DNA of 35,175 nt. Origin: Streptomyces altiplanensis. Its GTDB lineage: Bacteria > Actinomycetota > Actinomycetes > Streptomycetales > Streptomycetaceae. Below the pieces are notes generated by a model, which saw only the letters and a list, made by a program, of their open reading frames with translations, did not search any database and was not told where the DNA came from. How positions within the stretch are numbered: position 1 is the stretch's first letter; each line of letters begins with the position of its first letter. The position numbers were made by a program, and so were the translations under genes. Location of the stretch: NCBI GenBank assembly GCA_003719395.1, contig RHMC01000071.1:1-35175 (forward strand). Reading direction: 5' to 3'. This document shows, piece by piece, positions 18,756 through 27,852 of the stretch.

Positions 18756-18784
18756 ATTGCAGGATCGGCAAACCGCTTTGTCAA
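18756..18784 (-). promoter_or_regulatory. Consensus-like promoter of the XRE-cupin gene, leaderless
   Basis: On the minus strand TTGACA (18779-18784) is separated by 17 bp from TGCAAT (18756-18761), and six bases then lead to the ATG. The -35 is perfect and overlaps the stop of the upstream CNNM gene. There is no Shine-Dalgarno sequence, so the mRNA should begin at the start codon. It is the clearest sigma-70-like promoter in the window. Confidence 0.7.
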
Positions 18785-19831
18785 GCAGAGACTGCGCCGT
18801 CCGCTGTCGCGGGACCGACGAGCTCTTCCAGTACGTCCTCCATGGTGACGAACCCGATCACGGTGCCCTTGTCGCCGGTGACGGCGGCCAGGTGCGTACC
18901 CGCGGCCCGCATGGCGGTCATGGTGTCCATGGCGGTCATGGTGTCGTCGAGCGGCGTGTCGATCTCGACCCGGATCACCGGATGCAGCGCGGTGCGCGGG
19001 AGCGGCCGGGTGCGCTCGGTGACGCCGAGCGCGTCCTTGATGTGCAGGTAGCCCAGCACCTCGTCGACCGGTCCGGTGACCGGCAGCCGCGAGAACCCCC
19101 AGGCCGCCGCCGCCCGCTCCAGCTGCTGCGGGGTGGTGGTGTGGTCGACGGTGACGATCCTGCCGAGCGGCACCCTCACCTCACCCACCGGCCGGTTGCC
19201 CAGCTCCACGGCGTCGCGCAGACGCTCACCGTCGGCCGGCGCCAGCAGCCCGGCCTCACTGGAGTCCTTGACCAGGCGGACGAGTCGTCGTCGGTGAAGA
19301 CGGAGGCGACCTCGCCCTTCGGCCCGACCCTGAGCAGGCGCGGCAGCGCGTTGGCGAACGCGCTGCTGCCGAAGACGACCGGCCGCAGGGCGTGGTGAGG
19401 GCCACCAGTGCCGGAGCCAGCGCCGGCGCGGACGCGACCGGAGCGGCGAGCGCGATGTTCTTCGGCGCCATCTCGCCGACCAGCATGTGCAGGTACGTCG
19501 CCAGCGTCAGCGCGATCACGAACGCGATCGGGTGGATCAGCGCCTCCGGTACGCCGACGGCCTCGAAGGGCGGTTCCAGGAGGTGGGCGATGGCCGGTTC
19601 GGCGACCGCGCCCAGGACGAGCGAGGAGAGGGTGATGCCGAGCTGGGCGGTGGCCGTCACGGCGGACAGGTGCTCGATCCCCCAGAGGGTGCTCCTGGCG
19701 CGGCGGCTGCCGCTGACGGCCCGCGGTTCGATCTGGCTGCGCCGTACGGAGATGAGGGCGGACTCGGCTCCGACGAAGAAGGCGTTGGTGATGAGGGTGA
19801 GCGCGCCGATGGCGAGCTGGAGAGCGGTCAT
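18781..19831 (-). CDS. CNNM/CorC (HlyC) family membrane protein, short form, two frameshifts
   Basis: Membrane protein with an N-terminal DUF21 (CNNM) domain and cytoplasmic CBS pair, linked in other bacteria to magnesium or cobalt efflux. ATG 19831 overlaps the upstream stop (ATGA). The first part reads LQLAIGALTLITNAFFVGAESALIS, then VTATAQLGITLSSLVLGAVA and MLVGEMAPKNIALAAP, the usual CNNM helices with a conserved G-E-x-x-P-K. After shifts at about nt 19395 and 19268 it reads NALPRLLRVGPKGEVASVF, then the CBS region VGEVRVPLGRIVTV and EVLGYLHIKDALG. A duplication of 18 bp inserts six residues in the second CBS domain. It lacks the C-terminal CorC_HlyC domain present in its neighbour, as is common for the second of the pair. 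Confidence 0.9.
18911..18946. repeat. 18-bp tandem duplication in the CBS region
   Basis: ATGGCGGTCATGGTGTCC (18911-18928) is followed at once by the same 18 bases with one change at the end (18929-18946). In the gene on the minus strand it yields DTMTAMDTMTAMRAAG. It adds six residues in frame. Confidence 0.85.
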
Positions 19832-21202
19832 CGGGCTTCTTCCACGGTCTGCGCCGCGGACGCGGACGCGGGAACGTGCGCGGGAACGGTGGCCGACGCC
19901 GGCACGGGTGCGACGATGCGGACCCGGTCCGCCCGGTGGTGCTCGGCATCGAGGACGGCGAGCTTCCAGTCGTCCACGTCGAGCCGGTCGGCAGGGGCCG
20001 GAATGCGCTCCAGGCGCGTGGCGATGAGGCCGGCGAGTGTCTCGTACGGGCCGGCGGGCACCCGGAAGCCGATCTCCTGGAGCTGGTCCAGGCGGACGCT
20101 GCCGTCCGCCTTCACCAGACCGCGTGGCCGTCGTCCGACGGCTCGCCGGCGGCGAGGCCGGGGCGTTCGTCCGGATCGTGCTCGTCGCGCACCTCCCCGA
20201 CGACTTCCTCGACGACGTCCTCGACGGTGGCCACTCCCGCCGGCCGTGCCGCCGTACTCGTCGATCTCCACGGCCATCGCGCTGCGCGCAGCTGCTGGAG
20301 CATCCGGTCCACGGGAGGCAATCGGGTACGAGCAGGGGCTCGGTGGCGAGGTCGGCGACCGGGGTCCTGCCCCGCTCCGCCTCGTCCAGGGCGAGGACGT
20401 CGCGGATGTGGACGGTGCCGATCACCTCGTCCAGGGTGTCGCGGCAGACGGGAAACCGGGACAGGCCGGTGGCCAGGGTGAGGTTGGCGGCGTCGGCGGC
20501 GGTGGCGCGGGCCTCCAGCGCCTGGACGTCCACGCGCGGCGTCATGACGTTCTGCGCGGTCAGCTCGCCCGGATGCAGGGTACGGACGAACAGTTCGGCG
20601 GAGTCCTGCTCGATCGCGCCCTCGCGGGCGGAGTGCTGCGCCAGCGCGACCAGTTCCTGCGGCGTACGGGCGGACGCCAGTTCCTCGGCGGGTTCCAGGC
20701 CGAAGCGTCGCACCAGGCGGTTCGCCGTGTTGAGGTGGTGGATCAGAGGCCCGAAGGCGACGGTGAAGACACGCTGCGGGCCGGCCACGACCTTGGCGAC
20801 GGCCAGCGGGCTGGAGATCGCCCAGTTCTTCGGGACGAGCTCGCCGACCACCATCAGCACCACGGCGGACACGGCGACTCCGCGGAGCGTGGCGACGGTG
20901 GACACGGCCCCGGCGGGCAGCCCGGCCGCTTCCAGGGGGCCGCGCAGCAGCACGGCCAGGGACGGCTCGGCGAGCATGCCGATGACCAGAGAGGTCACGG
21001 TGATGCCCAGCTGGACGCCCGAGAGCTGGAAGGTGAGGCGCTTGGCGGCCTTCAGGGCGCTCACCGCGCCCCGTTCACCGGCCTGCGCGGCCCGTTCCAG
21101 TTCGCCACGTTCGATCGTGGTCAGGGAGAACTCGGCCGCGACGAACACCGCGCACGCCAGAGTGAGGGCGAGGGCGAGGAGCAGAAGGAGGACTTCGGTC
21201 AC
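19828..21202 (-). CDS. CNNM/CorC (HlyC) family membrane protein, long form, about four frameshifts
   Basis: GTG 21202 has GGAGGTGA seven bases upstream, a perfect ribosome site. DUF21 domain: MTEVLLLLLALALTLACAVF (signal-anchor-like helix), EFSLTTIERGELERAAQAGE, then RLTFQLSGVQLGITVTSLVI and LMVVGELVPKNWAISSP. Next the CBS part with AELFVRTLHPGELTAQNVMT (MTP-type motif), then FPVCRDTLDEVIGTVHIRDV. After indels at about nt 20320, 20285, 20250 and 20115 it continues with MLQQLRA, AVEIDEYGGTAG, VATVEDVVEEVVGEVRDEHD and the CorC_HlyC domain (DGSVRLDQLQEIGFRVPAGP, with TLAGLIATRLERIP). The stop overlaps the start of the short form, so both are made together and probably form a complex. Confidence 0.9.
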
Positions 21203-21403
21203 CGTGTCACCTCCGCCCCACGGTTCGACGGGACGGAAATGACACGGCTCGTACTGGGAGGCTCACCCACTGCGGGACCGCGGCTCCTTCTTCGGCCGGA
21301 CGATCAGATGTTCCGGGCGGGGCGCAGGCCCCACCCCCAGTGGTAGAGGAAGGGCAAAGCAAGGTCGGGTGACGGCGGGCACAGCCACCGGACGGGCAGG
21401 CAC

Positions 21404-21440
21404 GACGCGGCCCCCGGACCGGCTGCCCGGGGGCCGCGTC
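21404..21440 (-). terminator. Strong hairpin terminator of the GH84 gene
   Basis: GACGCGGCCCCCGG (21404-21417) pairs perfectly with CCGGGGGCCGCGTC (21427-21440), a 14-bp stem with a 9-nt loop. It lies 13 bases beyond the stop of the glucosaminidase gene. It is the longest perfect hairpin I found in the window. Confidence 0.75.
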
Positions 21441-21453
21441 ACCACCGCGTTCC

Positions 21454-24150
21454 CTACCGCACGATCACCTCGGCGACCTGCGGCGTGCTCCCGCCCCCGC
21501 TCCAGAGCAGGCGTACGGCCGAGACCCGTTCGTAGTCCGCGGGGAACTCCTCGTAACCGCCGTCGGCCCGGCCGACCGTGCGCCAGGCGCCGTCGGCCTC
21601 GCGTACCTGCACAGCGGCCTGCGCGGAGTCGCCCTCCGGCTGGAGGACGGTCACGGACGCGTCGTCCGCCCCTCGCCCAGGTCCACCTGCAGCGCCTCGC
21701 CCGGCTCGGGTGCGCGCGCCGCGCGGTAGATGCTGCGACGTCTCCGTCGCCGCCGCACGCAGGCTGCTGCCGGCCGCCGCCGGCGGCCCGCCGGTCACGG
21801 CCGCGTCCTCGGTCTCCACGGTGAACTCCCGTACGACGAGCCAGTTCGTCTGCCCCGCCGTGGCCCGCGCCCGCACGTAACGGGCCCCGGTGCCGGCCGG
21901 GGCCGTCGCCGTCACGACCGGCCGGCCGGAGAACGCCGTGAGCTGTTTCCAGGAAGTGCCGTCGGACGAGTACTCCAGCACTCCTTGGCGCATGTAGTCG
22001 TTCGCGCTGCCCGGCTTACCCATGGCGAGCGAGACACGGCCGATCTCGCGTTCCTTGCGCAGGTCGACCGTCACCTGGTCACCGGCGGCGGCGGCGCGGC
22101 TGCTCCAGAAGAACGTACTGTCGTCGCCGTCGACCATCCGGGCGATCACGTTGCCCTGGTAGGCGGGCAGGTTGGTCAGACCCCTGGTGCCGCCGGTGAC
22201 ACCGAGCAGCCGGTCGTGCTCGGCGGCCGCGTCCTCGGTGAACTTGTCGAGTACTCCTTCGCCCACGACCACCGGGATCTTGCGCCCTTCCAGATCGGTG
22301 TACGTGAAGGACTTCGCCGCGGCGACGAGCCCGGGCAGCCGCTGCCGCTGTTCCCACGCGCGCTCGCCGTCTCCGTCCCGGGCCAGTGCGACCAGCCGCA
22401 GCGCGGCGCGCGTCGCGACGCCCCACGCCTCGGCGGCGTCGAGCCACGGTGCTCTGTCGTCGATGAACTCCTGCTCGGGGAGGCGGTCGCGCAGGACGTC
22501 CGGTGACTTCTGGAGGTCCGCCAGCGCGCCGTCCAGTCTGCGCTCGTCCCCGGACTCCCAGAACCGCTCGATCGCGGCGGCCAGGTCGGGGGCCTGCTGG
22601 GCGTTGATGCGGGAGCTGTAGTTGACGTCGGAGAAGACCCGCAGGGCCTTCTCCGTCTTCGCGTCGCCGCCCGCGTACTCGGAGATCGCCGTCCTCCACG
22701 AATCGCGCGGATCGTAGGCCGCGTCGTTCCACGTGTAGTCGGCGACGGTGATCAACGGGATCTTCGAGGCGTACGCCTGGTTCATCGGGTTGGCGGTGAT
22801 GCCGGAGCCGAGCTCCGCGGGCATCCCCTCCTCCCGGCCGTTGTAGGGGCCGAGCAGCAGCCGGTTGGTGACGTAGTCGTTCACCGGATAGTTGTCCCAG
22901 AGCAGGATCGGGTGGGCGAAGACGTCACGCGCGGCCCTCGCCTGCGCCACCGTGATCACCGGCGCGATGACGCCGACGCCGGTCCACTCGACCACCACGT
23001 CGTCGTCGAGCTGCTCGGCGAGCGCCTTCTTGTACGGGGACGGGGTGACGTTGTAGTACTCCGTCGGCACCATCTGGAGCGGCGCGGCGCCCGGGTGGGC
23101 GGCGATGAAGTCCTGGTTGACCCGGTTGAGGAGGTACGCCTGGGCAGCGCCCGCGGCGGCCGCTCCCGTCCCCCACCTGTCCTGGTCGGCCTGGCAGTTC
23201 CACCTGGTGTAGCTGATGTCGTCGAGCGGCACGGCGTAGGTGCGGACACCGAGGTCCCAGACCGTCTCGAACTTGTCGGTCAGCGCCTTGATGTCGGCCT
23301 CGGAGCTGTAGCAGACGCTCAGCCCGGGCGACAGCGCGTAGGTGAACTCCACGTGCCGGGCGCGGGCCCGGTCGACGAGCTCCTCGATCTTCGCGAGCTG
23401 GGTGGCGGGGTAGGGCTCGCGCCACCTCTCGCGCAGGTACGGGTCGTCCTTGGGCGAGTAGACGTAGATGTTCATCTTGTGCTCGCCGTAGAAGTCGAGC
23501 TGGTCGAGACGGGCGGCATGGGTCCACGGGATGCCGTAGAAGCCCTCGATGACCCCGCGGACGGCGGTGGTGGGCCAGTCCCGGACCTCGACACCCGCGA
23601 CCTTCGCGCCGGGTCCGCCGCGCTCGGGGAGCAGCAGGCGCAGCGACTGGGCCGCGTAGTACGTACCGGCCGCATCCTTGCCGGAGAGCGCGATACGGCG
23701 CTCTCCGATGCCCAGGACGTAACCCTGGGCGGGGAGGTCCTCGGGGCCCTCGATGCCGAGGCCGGCGAGCTGCCTCAGCGGTCTGCGGGGTCTCCCCCGG
23801 GCCGCCGACGTAGACGGTGAGCCGGCTCGTGACGGGGCGTTCGCCTCGTACGACCTGGTGCGCACCGGCGTCGAGGAGCGCTTGCCGGGTCACTTCCAGC
23901 GCGGCGGCGTCGCCTTGGCGCCCGCGTCGACCGTCATCGTCGGAGTGATGGTGGCCCGGTCGTCGCGCTCTTGGAGGTCCTGCGGTGTCGGGGTGATGAC
24001 GGGGGCGGTTCTTCGGGCGCTGCCGCCCGGCGGTTCGGTGGCCGAGGGGGTGGCGGCCGTCGGGTCGGCGGCCGCCCCGACGGCCGGGACTCCGGCCACC
24101 AGGGCGAGAGCGGCAGCGAGTATGGCGAGCGGGCGCAGGCGGAGCGTCAC
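21454..24150 (-). CDS. Secreted GH84 beta-N-acetylglucosaminidase with F5/8-type carbohydrate module, frameshifted
   Basis: Secreted glycoside hydrolase acting on terminal beta-N-acetylglucosamine. GTG 24150 (GGAGG four bases upstream) gives a signal peptide, TLRLRPLAILAAALALVAGV and so on to PAVGAAA. The first domain (ITPTPQDLQERD, then ALLDAGAHQVV and RLTVYVGG) is the N-terminal hexosaminidase-like fold. The catalytic domain holds RGVIEGFYGIPWTHAARLDQ and YVYSPKDDPYLRERWRE, and the catalytic Asp pair is in YAVPLDDISYTRWN. The C-terminal part is a discoidin-like module (VDGDDSTFFWSSRAAAAGDQ to ATAGQTNWLVVREFTVE). Frames change at about nt 23900, 23775, 21740 and 21670; the last two cancel. 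Likely feeds on chitin-derived or mucin-like glycans. Confidence 0.9.
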
Positions 24151-24207
24151 ACGTCCTCCAGGGGTCCCGGCGAAAACTGCGGGCAATCACGCATCACAAC
24201 GCCACAG

Positions 24208-24236
24208 AATCCTCCCGGGGCCTGACAGACTGTCAA
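24208..24236 (-). promoter_or_regulatory. Promoter with an overlapping palindrome for the GH84 gene
   Basis: On the minus strand TTGACA (24231-24236) is a perfect -35. GAGGAT at 24209-24214 is a plausible -10 (16-bp spacer; Streptomyces prefers TAGGAT). The 13-bp palindrome TGACAG-A-CTGTCA (24223-24235) covers the -35 box, so a regulator bound there would repress the gene. The regulator is not identified. Confidence 0.5.
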
Positions 24237-24393
24237 TGGCGCGCGCGTCTCATCCAGACGATTTCGCAAGTCGCCCGTGACCGTTCATCTTTGAGCCGGA
24301 TAGCGGTATCGGCCCCGCAACACTGCCGCCCGGCAGGTCCGAGACCGGTGCGGTGCCCCCGGCTGCCTTCGCGGCGTACGCCCTCGCTGCGGC

Positions 24394-25155
24394 TCAGCGG
24401 CTGAAGACCTCGAAGGTGACCGCGGGCTTCCCGCCGAAGTGTTCCGCCGCGCGCTGCGCGTTCTGGGTGAGGAACGTGCGGCAGTACGTCTCGGGGTCCT
24501 CGTCCGTCAACGCCTCGATGTAAGCCCGGTGTTCGAGCAGGGACAGTACGGAGCGCTCCAGTCCGGGCTCCGCGTCCACGGCGTGGGTGGGCGTCGCCGA
24601 ACCCGCGACGGCGACCCACCGCACCCCGTTCCAGGGCGCGAGCCCCTGGGCGGTGAGCTCGGGAAAGATCCAGCGGTTCCCGGCGTCGCCCGCCGCGTCC
24701 AGAGTGGCCCGGCCCACCGCCCGGTGGTCGGGCGTGTTCCAGGCGATGCCGCCCCAGGTGTCGCGGTGATTGAGGGTGATGACGAGTTCGGGGCGGTGCC
24801 TGCGAATGGCGGCGGCGATGTCCCGGCGCAGTCCGGTCCCGTACTCGATCACGCCGTCCGCGTAGTCCAGGAACTCCACCGTGGTGACCCCCACCACCGC
24901 CGCACCGGCCCGTTGCTCCCGCTCCCGCAGCGGGCCGCACTTGTCCGGCTCCAGGGTGTCGATCCCGGCCTCGCCCCGGGTGGCGAGCAGGTACGTCACT
25001 TCGCGGCCGTCGTCGGTCCATCCCGCCACGGCCCCGGCGCACCCGTACTCGAGATCGTCCGGATGCGCCACGACCGCGAGGGCACGCTGCCAGTCGGAAG
25101 GCATCGGCTGAAGCTGCCGGGGTTCTCGGGACTGCTGTGTCGGCTCGGTGGTCAT
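24394..25155 (-). CDS. PIG-L/LmbE-family deacetylase
   Basis: Zinc-dependent N-deacetylase of the family that removes acetyl from N-acetylglucosamine conjugates (mycothiol pathway MshB, antibiotics, or PIG-L). The metal motif AHPDDLEYGCAGAVAGW is at residues about 29-45, with His-x-x-Asp-Asp as ligands. A second conserved site is VITLNHRDTWGGIAWNTPDHRAVGRAT, where the PDHRAVG His is the third ligand. The start is the ATG at 25155: earlier codons are in a different, non-family context, and TATTCT six bases before it fits a leaderless start. Located upstream of the glucosaminidase gene on the same strand with a 240-bp gap, so it may act on the sugars this enzyme releases. The frame is intact. 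Confidence 0.88.
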   Translation of the reverse strand: MTTEPTQQSREPRQLQPMPSDWQRALAVVAHPDDLEYGCAGAVAGWTDDGREVTYLLATRGEAGIDTLEPDKCGPLREREQRAGAAVVGVTTVEFLDYADGVIEYGTGLRRDIAAAIRRHRPELVITLNHRDTWGGIAWNTPDHRAVGRATLDAAGDAGNRWIFPELTAQGLAPWNGVRWVAVAGSATPTHAVDAEPGLERSVLSLLEHRAYIEALTDEDPETYCRTFLTQNAQRAAEHFGGKPAVTFEVFSR

Positions 25156-25161
25156 GCGCGC

Positions 25162-25167
25162 AGAATA
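25162..25167 (-). promoter_or_regulatory. Putative -10 of the PIG-L gene, leaderless
   Basis: TATTCT on the minus strand fits TANNNT, and six bases separate it from the ATG at 25155. No ribosome site is present. A -35 box is not evident. Confidence 0.4.
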
Positions 25168-25302
25168 AGTGGCGAACCATTCGTTCCGGTTCGCCCCGGG
25201 CTGTTGCGGCGTCAGATGTCGCCGCACGCCGGGCGAGCGGCTTCTCGCACGAAGGGCTCGACGCGCTCCCCCGGCAGTCGGCAAGCCGGCGCGGACGCCC
25301 CC

Positions 25303-25352
25303 TTGACCGCGGTCGCACACACCCCTAGGTTGCGGCGGGGAAAGCGCTTACC
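25303..25352 (+). promoter_or_regulatory. Promoter with LacI-type operator for the cupin gene
   Basis: TTGACC (25303-25308), a 17-bp spacer and TAGGTT (25326-25331) form a good promoter. GGAAAGCGCTTACC (25339-25352) then sits over the transcription start. Its core AAGCGCTT with GG/CC edges is the usual form of LacI-family operators. This predicts repression by a LacI-type sugar regulator. The -35 is also inside a short palindrome, GACCGCGGTC (25305-25314). Confidence 0.65.
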
Positions 25353-25363
25353 AAGGAGCTTCC

Positions 25364-26089
25364 GTGGTGACCGGATACGAAGGACTTCCCGGCGGTGTCG
25401 GTGTCTCACTGCTGCGGGTGTACGACTGGCCGGCCGCCGACGGGCTGCGCGGCGGCACCCCCCACCTCCATCTCACCTGTTCCGAGGGTTACCTGGTGAC
25501 CGGCGGCCGGGGCTCGGTGCAGACGCTCACCGCGTCCGGCTTCCGGCAGACACCCCTCACCGAGGGGGCGCTCGTGTGGTTCACGCCCGGCACCGTTCAC
25601 CGGCTCGTCAACGACGGCGGCCTGACCATCGTCGTACTCATGCAGAACCGCGGCCTGCCCGAGGCGGCGGACGCGGTGCTCACCCTCCCCCCGAGACTGC
25701 TGGCCGCCCCTGCGGCGTACCGGGCCGCCGCAACGCTGCCCGCGGACGGCACCGAGGAAGAGCTGGCACACGCGGCCCGGGTACGCCGTGACCTGGCCGT
25801 CGAGGGGTTCGCGGCGCTCCGCGAGGCGGCCGGCACCGGCGACCCCGGGCCGCTCGCCGCGTTCCACCGGGCGGCGGCCGCGCTGGCCGGACCGCTGACC
25901 GGGGACTGGCGCGAGCGGTGGCAGAACGGCGCCGCGGCCGCGGCCGACGCCACGGGGGTCCAGCTCGGCCGGCTGGACGACGGCGACTGCGGGTACCTCG
26001 CGCAGGCGGTCGTACGCGCCGAAGGCCCCGCGGCCCGCGGAAGGTTCGGGATGTGCGGACGGCTGGACGTCTACCACGCCGACGGCTGA
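25364..26089 (+). CDS. Cupin-domain protein
   Basis: A 241-residue cytoplasmic protein. GTG 25364 has AAGGAG six bases upstream. The N-terminal half is a cupin: GGTPHLHLTCSEGYLVTGGRG (residues about 28-48) is the first motif with two His and a Glu, and VWFTPGTVHRLVNDGG (about 68-83) is the second with the His. The rest is alpha-helical (ARVRRDLAVEGFAALREAAG), ending GRFGMCGRLDVYHADG. No enzyme activity can be read from it. The LacI-type operator suggests a role in sugar use, perhaps linked to the adjacent deacetylase and glucosaminidase, though it is divergent from them. The frame is intact. Confidence 0.8.
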   Translation: MVTGYEGLPGGVGVSLLRVYDWPAADGLRGGTPHLHLTCSEGYLVTGGRGSVQTLTASGFRQTPLTEGALVWFTPGTVHRLVNDGGLTIVVLMQNRGLPEAADAVLTLPPRLLAAPAAYRAAATLPADGTEEELAHAARVRRDLAVEGFAALREAAGTGDPGPLAAFHRAAAALAGPLTGDWRERWQNGAAAAADATGVQLGRLDDGDCGYLAQAVVRAEGPAARGRFGMCGRLDVYHADG

Positions 26090-26139
26090 CCCGCGGCCGC
26101 GCAGCGGCTGCGGGGAGGGCTGCCGGCCGCGAACGCGCG

Positions 26140-26155
26140 CCGGCCAGAAGGCCGG
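26140..26155 (+). terminator. Hairpin after the cupin gene
   Basis: CCGGCC-AGAA-GGCCGG is a perfect 6-bp stem with a stable tetraloop. Around it GGCTGCCGGCC (26118-26128) can alternatively pair with GGCCGGGCAGCC (26150-26161). It begins 50 bases after the cupin stop. Confidence 0.55.
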
Positions 26156-26219
26156 GCAGCCGAGTGAACCTTGGCGCCGGAGGGCATGTCGGCGCGGCTT
26201 GACGGCTAGGGGTGCCGGT

Positions 26220-26913
26220 ATGAACTTCGAGTCCAGCCGCGTGAAGCCCGGCATCTCACGCCACCGGTGGGGCCGGGCCGGGGCCGCCCTGGGCGCTGTC
26301 GCCGCCTCGGCGGTACTGATGAGCGGGTGCGGGGACGACAACGGCGGTGGGGGGGAGCCCTCCCCCGGCGCCACCACCGGGAACACGGCGGCGCCGAGTC
26401 CGGCGCGGACGAACAGCCCGTCGGACACCGGGGGGCTCACTGAGGACCAGGCCGAGCGCAAGGCCCTGCTCCCGTCCGCCAAGATCAGCTACGACAAGGC
26501 TGCCCGTACGGCGGTGGGGGAAGTTCCGGGTGGCAAGCTGACCGGGATCGAGCTGAAGAACGGTCCGCAGTCACGCCGAGGTCGCCGCGAAGGACGGCAC
26601 CGCCCACCACGTCCGCATCGACGCCGTCTCGGGCAGGGTGACCCAGTCCGGTGCGGAGGCCGACCAGGACGCCGACGACAAGCGCGAACTGGCCGATCGG
26701 CTGGCCGGGGCCGAGCAGAGCTGGCAGCAGGCGGCCGGAACCGCCACGGAGAAGAAGAGTGGCACGGTCAGCTCCGTCAAGCTTGACGACGGCGACGGCG
26801 GGGCCCTCATCTGGTCCGTCGATGTCGTGACCACCGACGACTGGAACAAGACCACGTTCGACATCGACGCGGCGGGCGGCACGATCGTGCGCGAGCATGT
26901 CGACCGCGACTGA
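26220..26913 (+). CDS. PepSY-domain lipoprotein, one frameshift
   Basis: Exported lipoprotein with two PepSY-like units. The ATG at 26220 gives MNFESSRVKPGISRHRWGRA, then a hydrophobic segment (AALGAVAASAVLMSGC) with the lipobox LMSGC. A Gly/Ser/Pro linker follows (DNGGGGEPSPGATTGNTAAP). The first PepSY unit reads ISYDKAARTAVGEVPGGKLT. The frame is lost at about nt 26572, with two bases missing after CCGCAG, and the other frame continues with AAKDGTAHHVRIDAVSGRVT. The C-terminal unit (LAGAEQSWQQAAGTATEKKS, then GALIWSVDVVTTDDWNKTTF) completes it. PepSY proteins are often inhibitors of secreted proteases or redox partners; the role here is unknown. It converges on the LysR-like gene. Confidence 0.85.
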
Positions 26914-26989
26914 GGCGGCAACCGGTGCCTCGCGGCTCTCCGCTGCCGGCCGGCCCGAATCCTCGCGTGTCCGCCGGCCCGGCCGAACC

Positions 26990-27794
26990 GGTGCGACGAC
27001 CGTCGGCGCGGTTTGCCGCGCTTGCCGCCCTTGGGGCCGCCGGGACCGCTCCGCGCGGAACCGCTCCGCGGGTTCTTCCCAGCCGTCTTGCCTGTCGCCC
27101 TGCCGGCCGCCCTGCCTGCTGCGGGCTTCCGCTGTGCGCCGCCCGCATCGGGGCTCTTGCCCTTCGACTGTGCCGGGGCCGGGGGGCGGCCTCGTGAACT
27201 GTTGACGGTCCGCCCCCGGACGATTCCGATGAACTGCTCCACCAGTTCGGTGGTCTCGTCCTGCGGCCACGACAACGCGATGCGCGACTCGGGGACGTCC
27301 GAGACCGGCCGGTACGTGAGGTCCCTGCGGTGGTGCAGGCGGGCGAGGGACTGCGGGACGACGAGCAGTCCCACCCCTGCCGCCACCAGTTCGACGGCGT
27401 CCTCCGTCGTGGCGGGGCGCTCGTTCGCGGGCTGTCCCGGCGGGTGCTCCCATTCGAGGGTGTCGTCGAGGGGATGCAGCACGATCTCGTCGGCCAGGTC
27501 CTCGGCGGACACCTCCTCGACCGCCGCCACGACGTGATCCTTCGGGATCACGACCACCGTCGTCTCGGTGTAGAGGGGGATCGCGCTGAGATCCGTCCGG
27601 TCGACCGGCAGCCGCAGGAAACCCGCGTCGGCACCGCCGCCACGCAACGCGTCGGGCGCTTCGGCGGCGGACACCGCGACGAGGGTCAGCGGAACTTCGG
27701 GCAGCCGCTCGTTCCAGATCCGCACCCACTTCGTGGGCGTCACCCCGGGGACGTAGGCGAGCCGAAACGAAGGAGGTACTTCCGAGCCTGTCAC
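26990..27794 (-). CDS. LysR-type effector-binding domain protein without HTH, 3' end uncertain
   Basis: GTG 27794 starts directly in the effector domain: EVPPSFRLAYVPGVTPTKWV, then FLRLPVDRTDLSAIPLYTET, TEDAVELVAAGVGLLVVPQS and VPESRIALSWPQDETTELVE. These are the two Rossmann-like lobes of a LysR regulator, yet the winged-helix part is absent and there is no upstream room for it. After the domain comes a very basic tail rich in Lys, Arg, Ala, Gly and Pro (about 27020-27190), histone-H1-like, which could bind DNA in place of the HTH. The reading frame stays open far past the PepSY gene on the other strand, so the end is set near the basic run KRGKPRRRS. It is divergent from DUF5997 with 58 bp between starts. 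Confidence 0.75.
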
Positions 27795-27800
27795 TCCCCC

Positions 27801-27845
27801 AGGTTACCGGCCGTGGTCGGAGGTAGCGCACATGCTCGATACCCT
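27801..27845. promoter_or_regulatory. Divergent -10 elements between the LysR-like gene and DUF5997
   Basis: On the minus strand TAACCT (27801-27806) is six bases before the GTG at 27794. On the plus strand TACCCT (27840-27845) is seven bases before the ATG at 27853. Both fit TANNNT and predict leaderless mRNAs. The two -10 boxes are only 33 bp apart, so the two polymerases would compete. Confidence 0.45.
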
Positions 27846-27852
27846 TGACACC

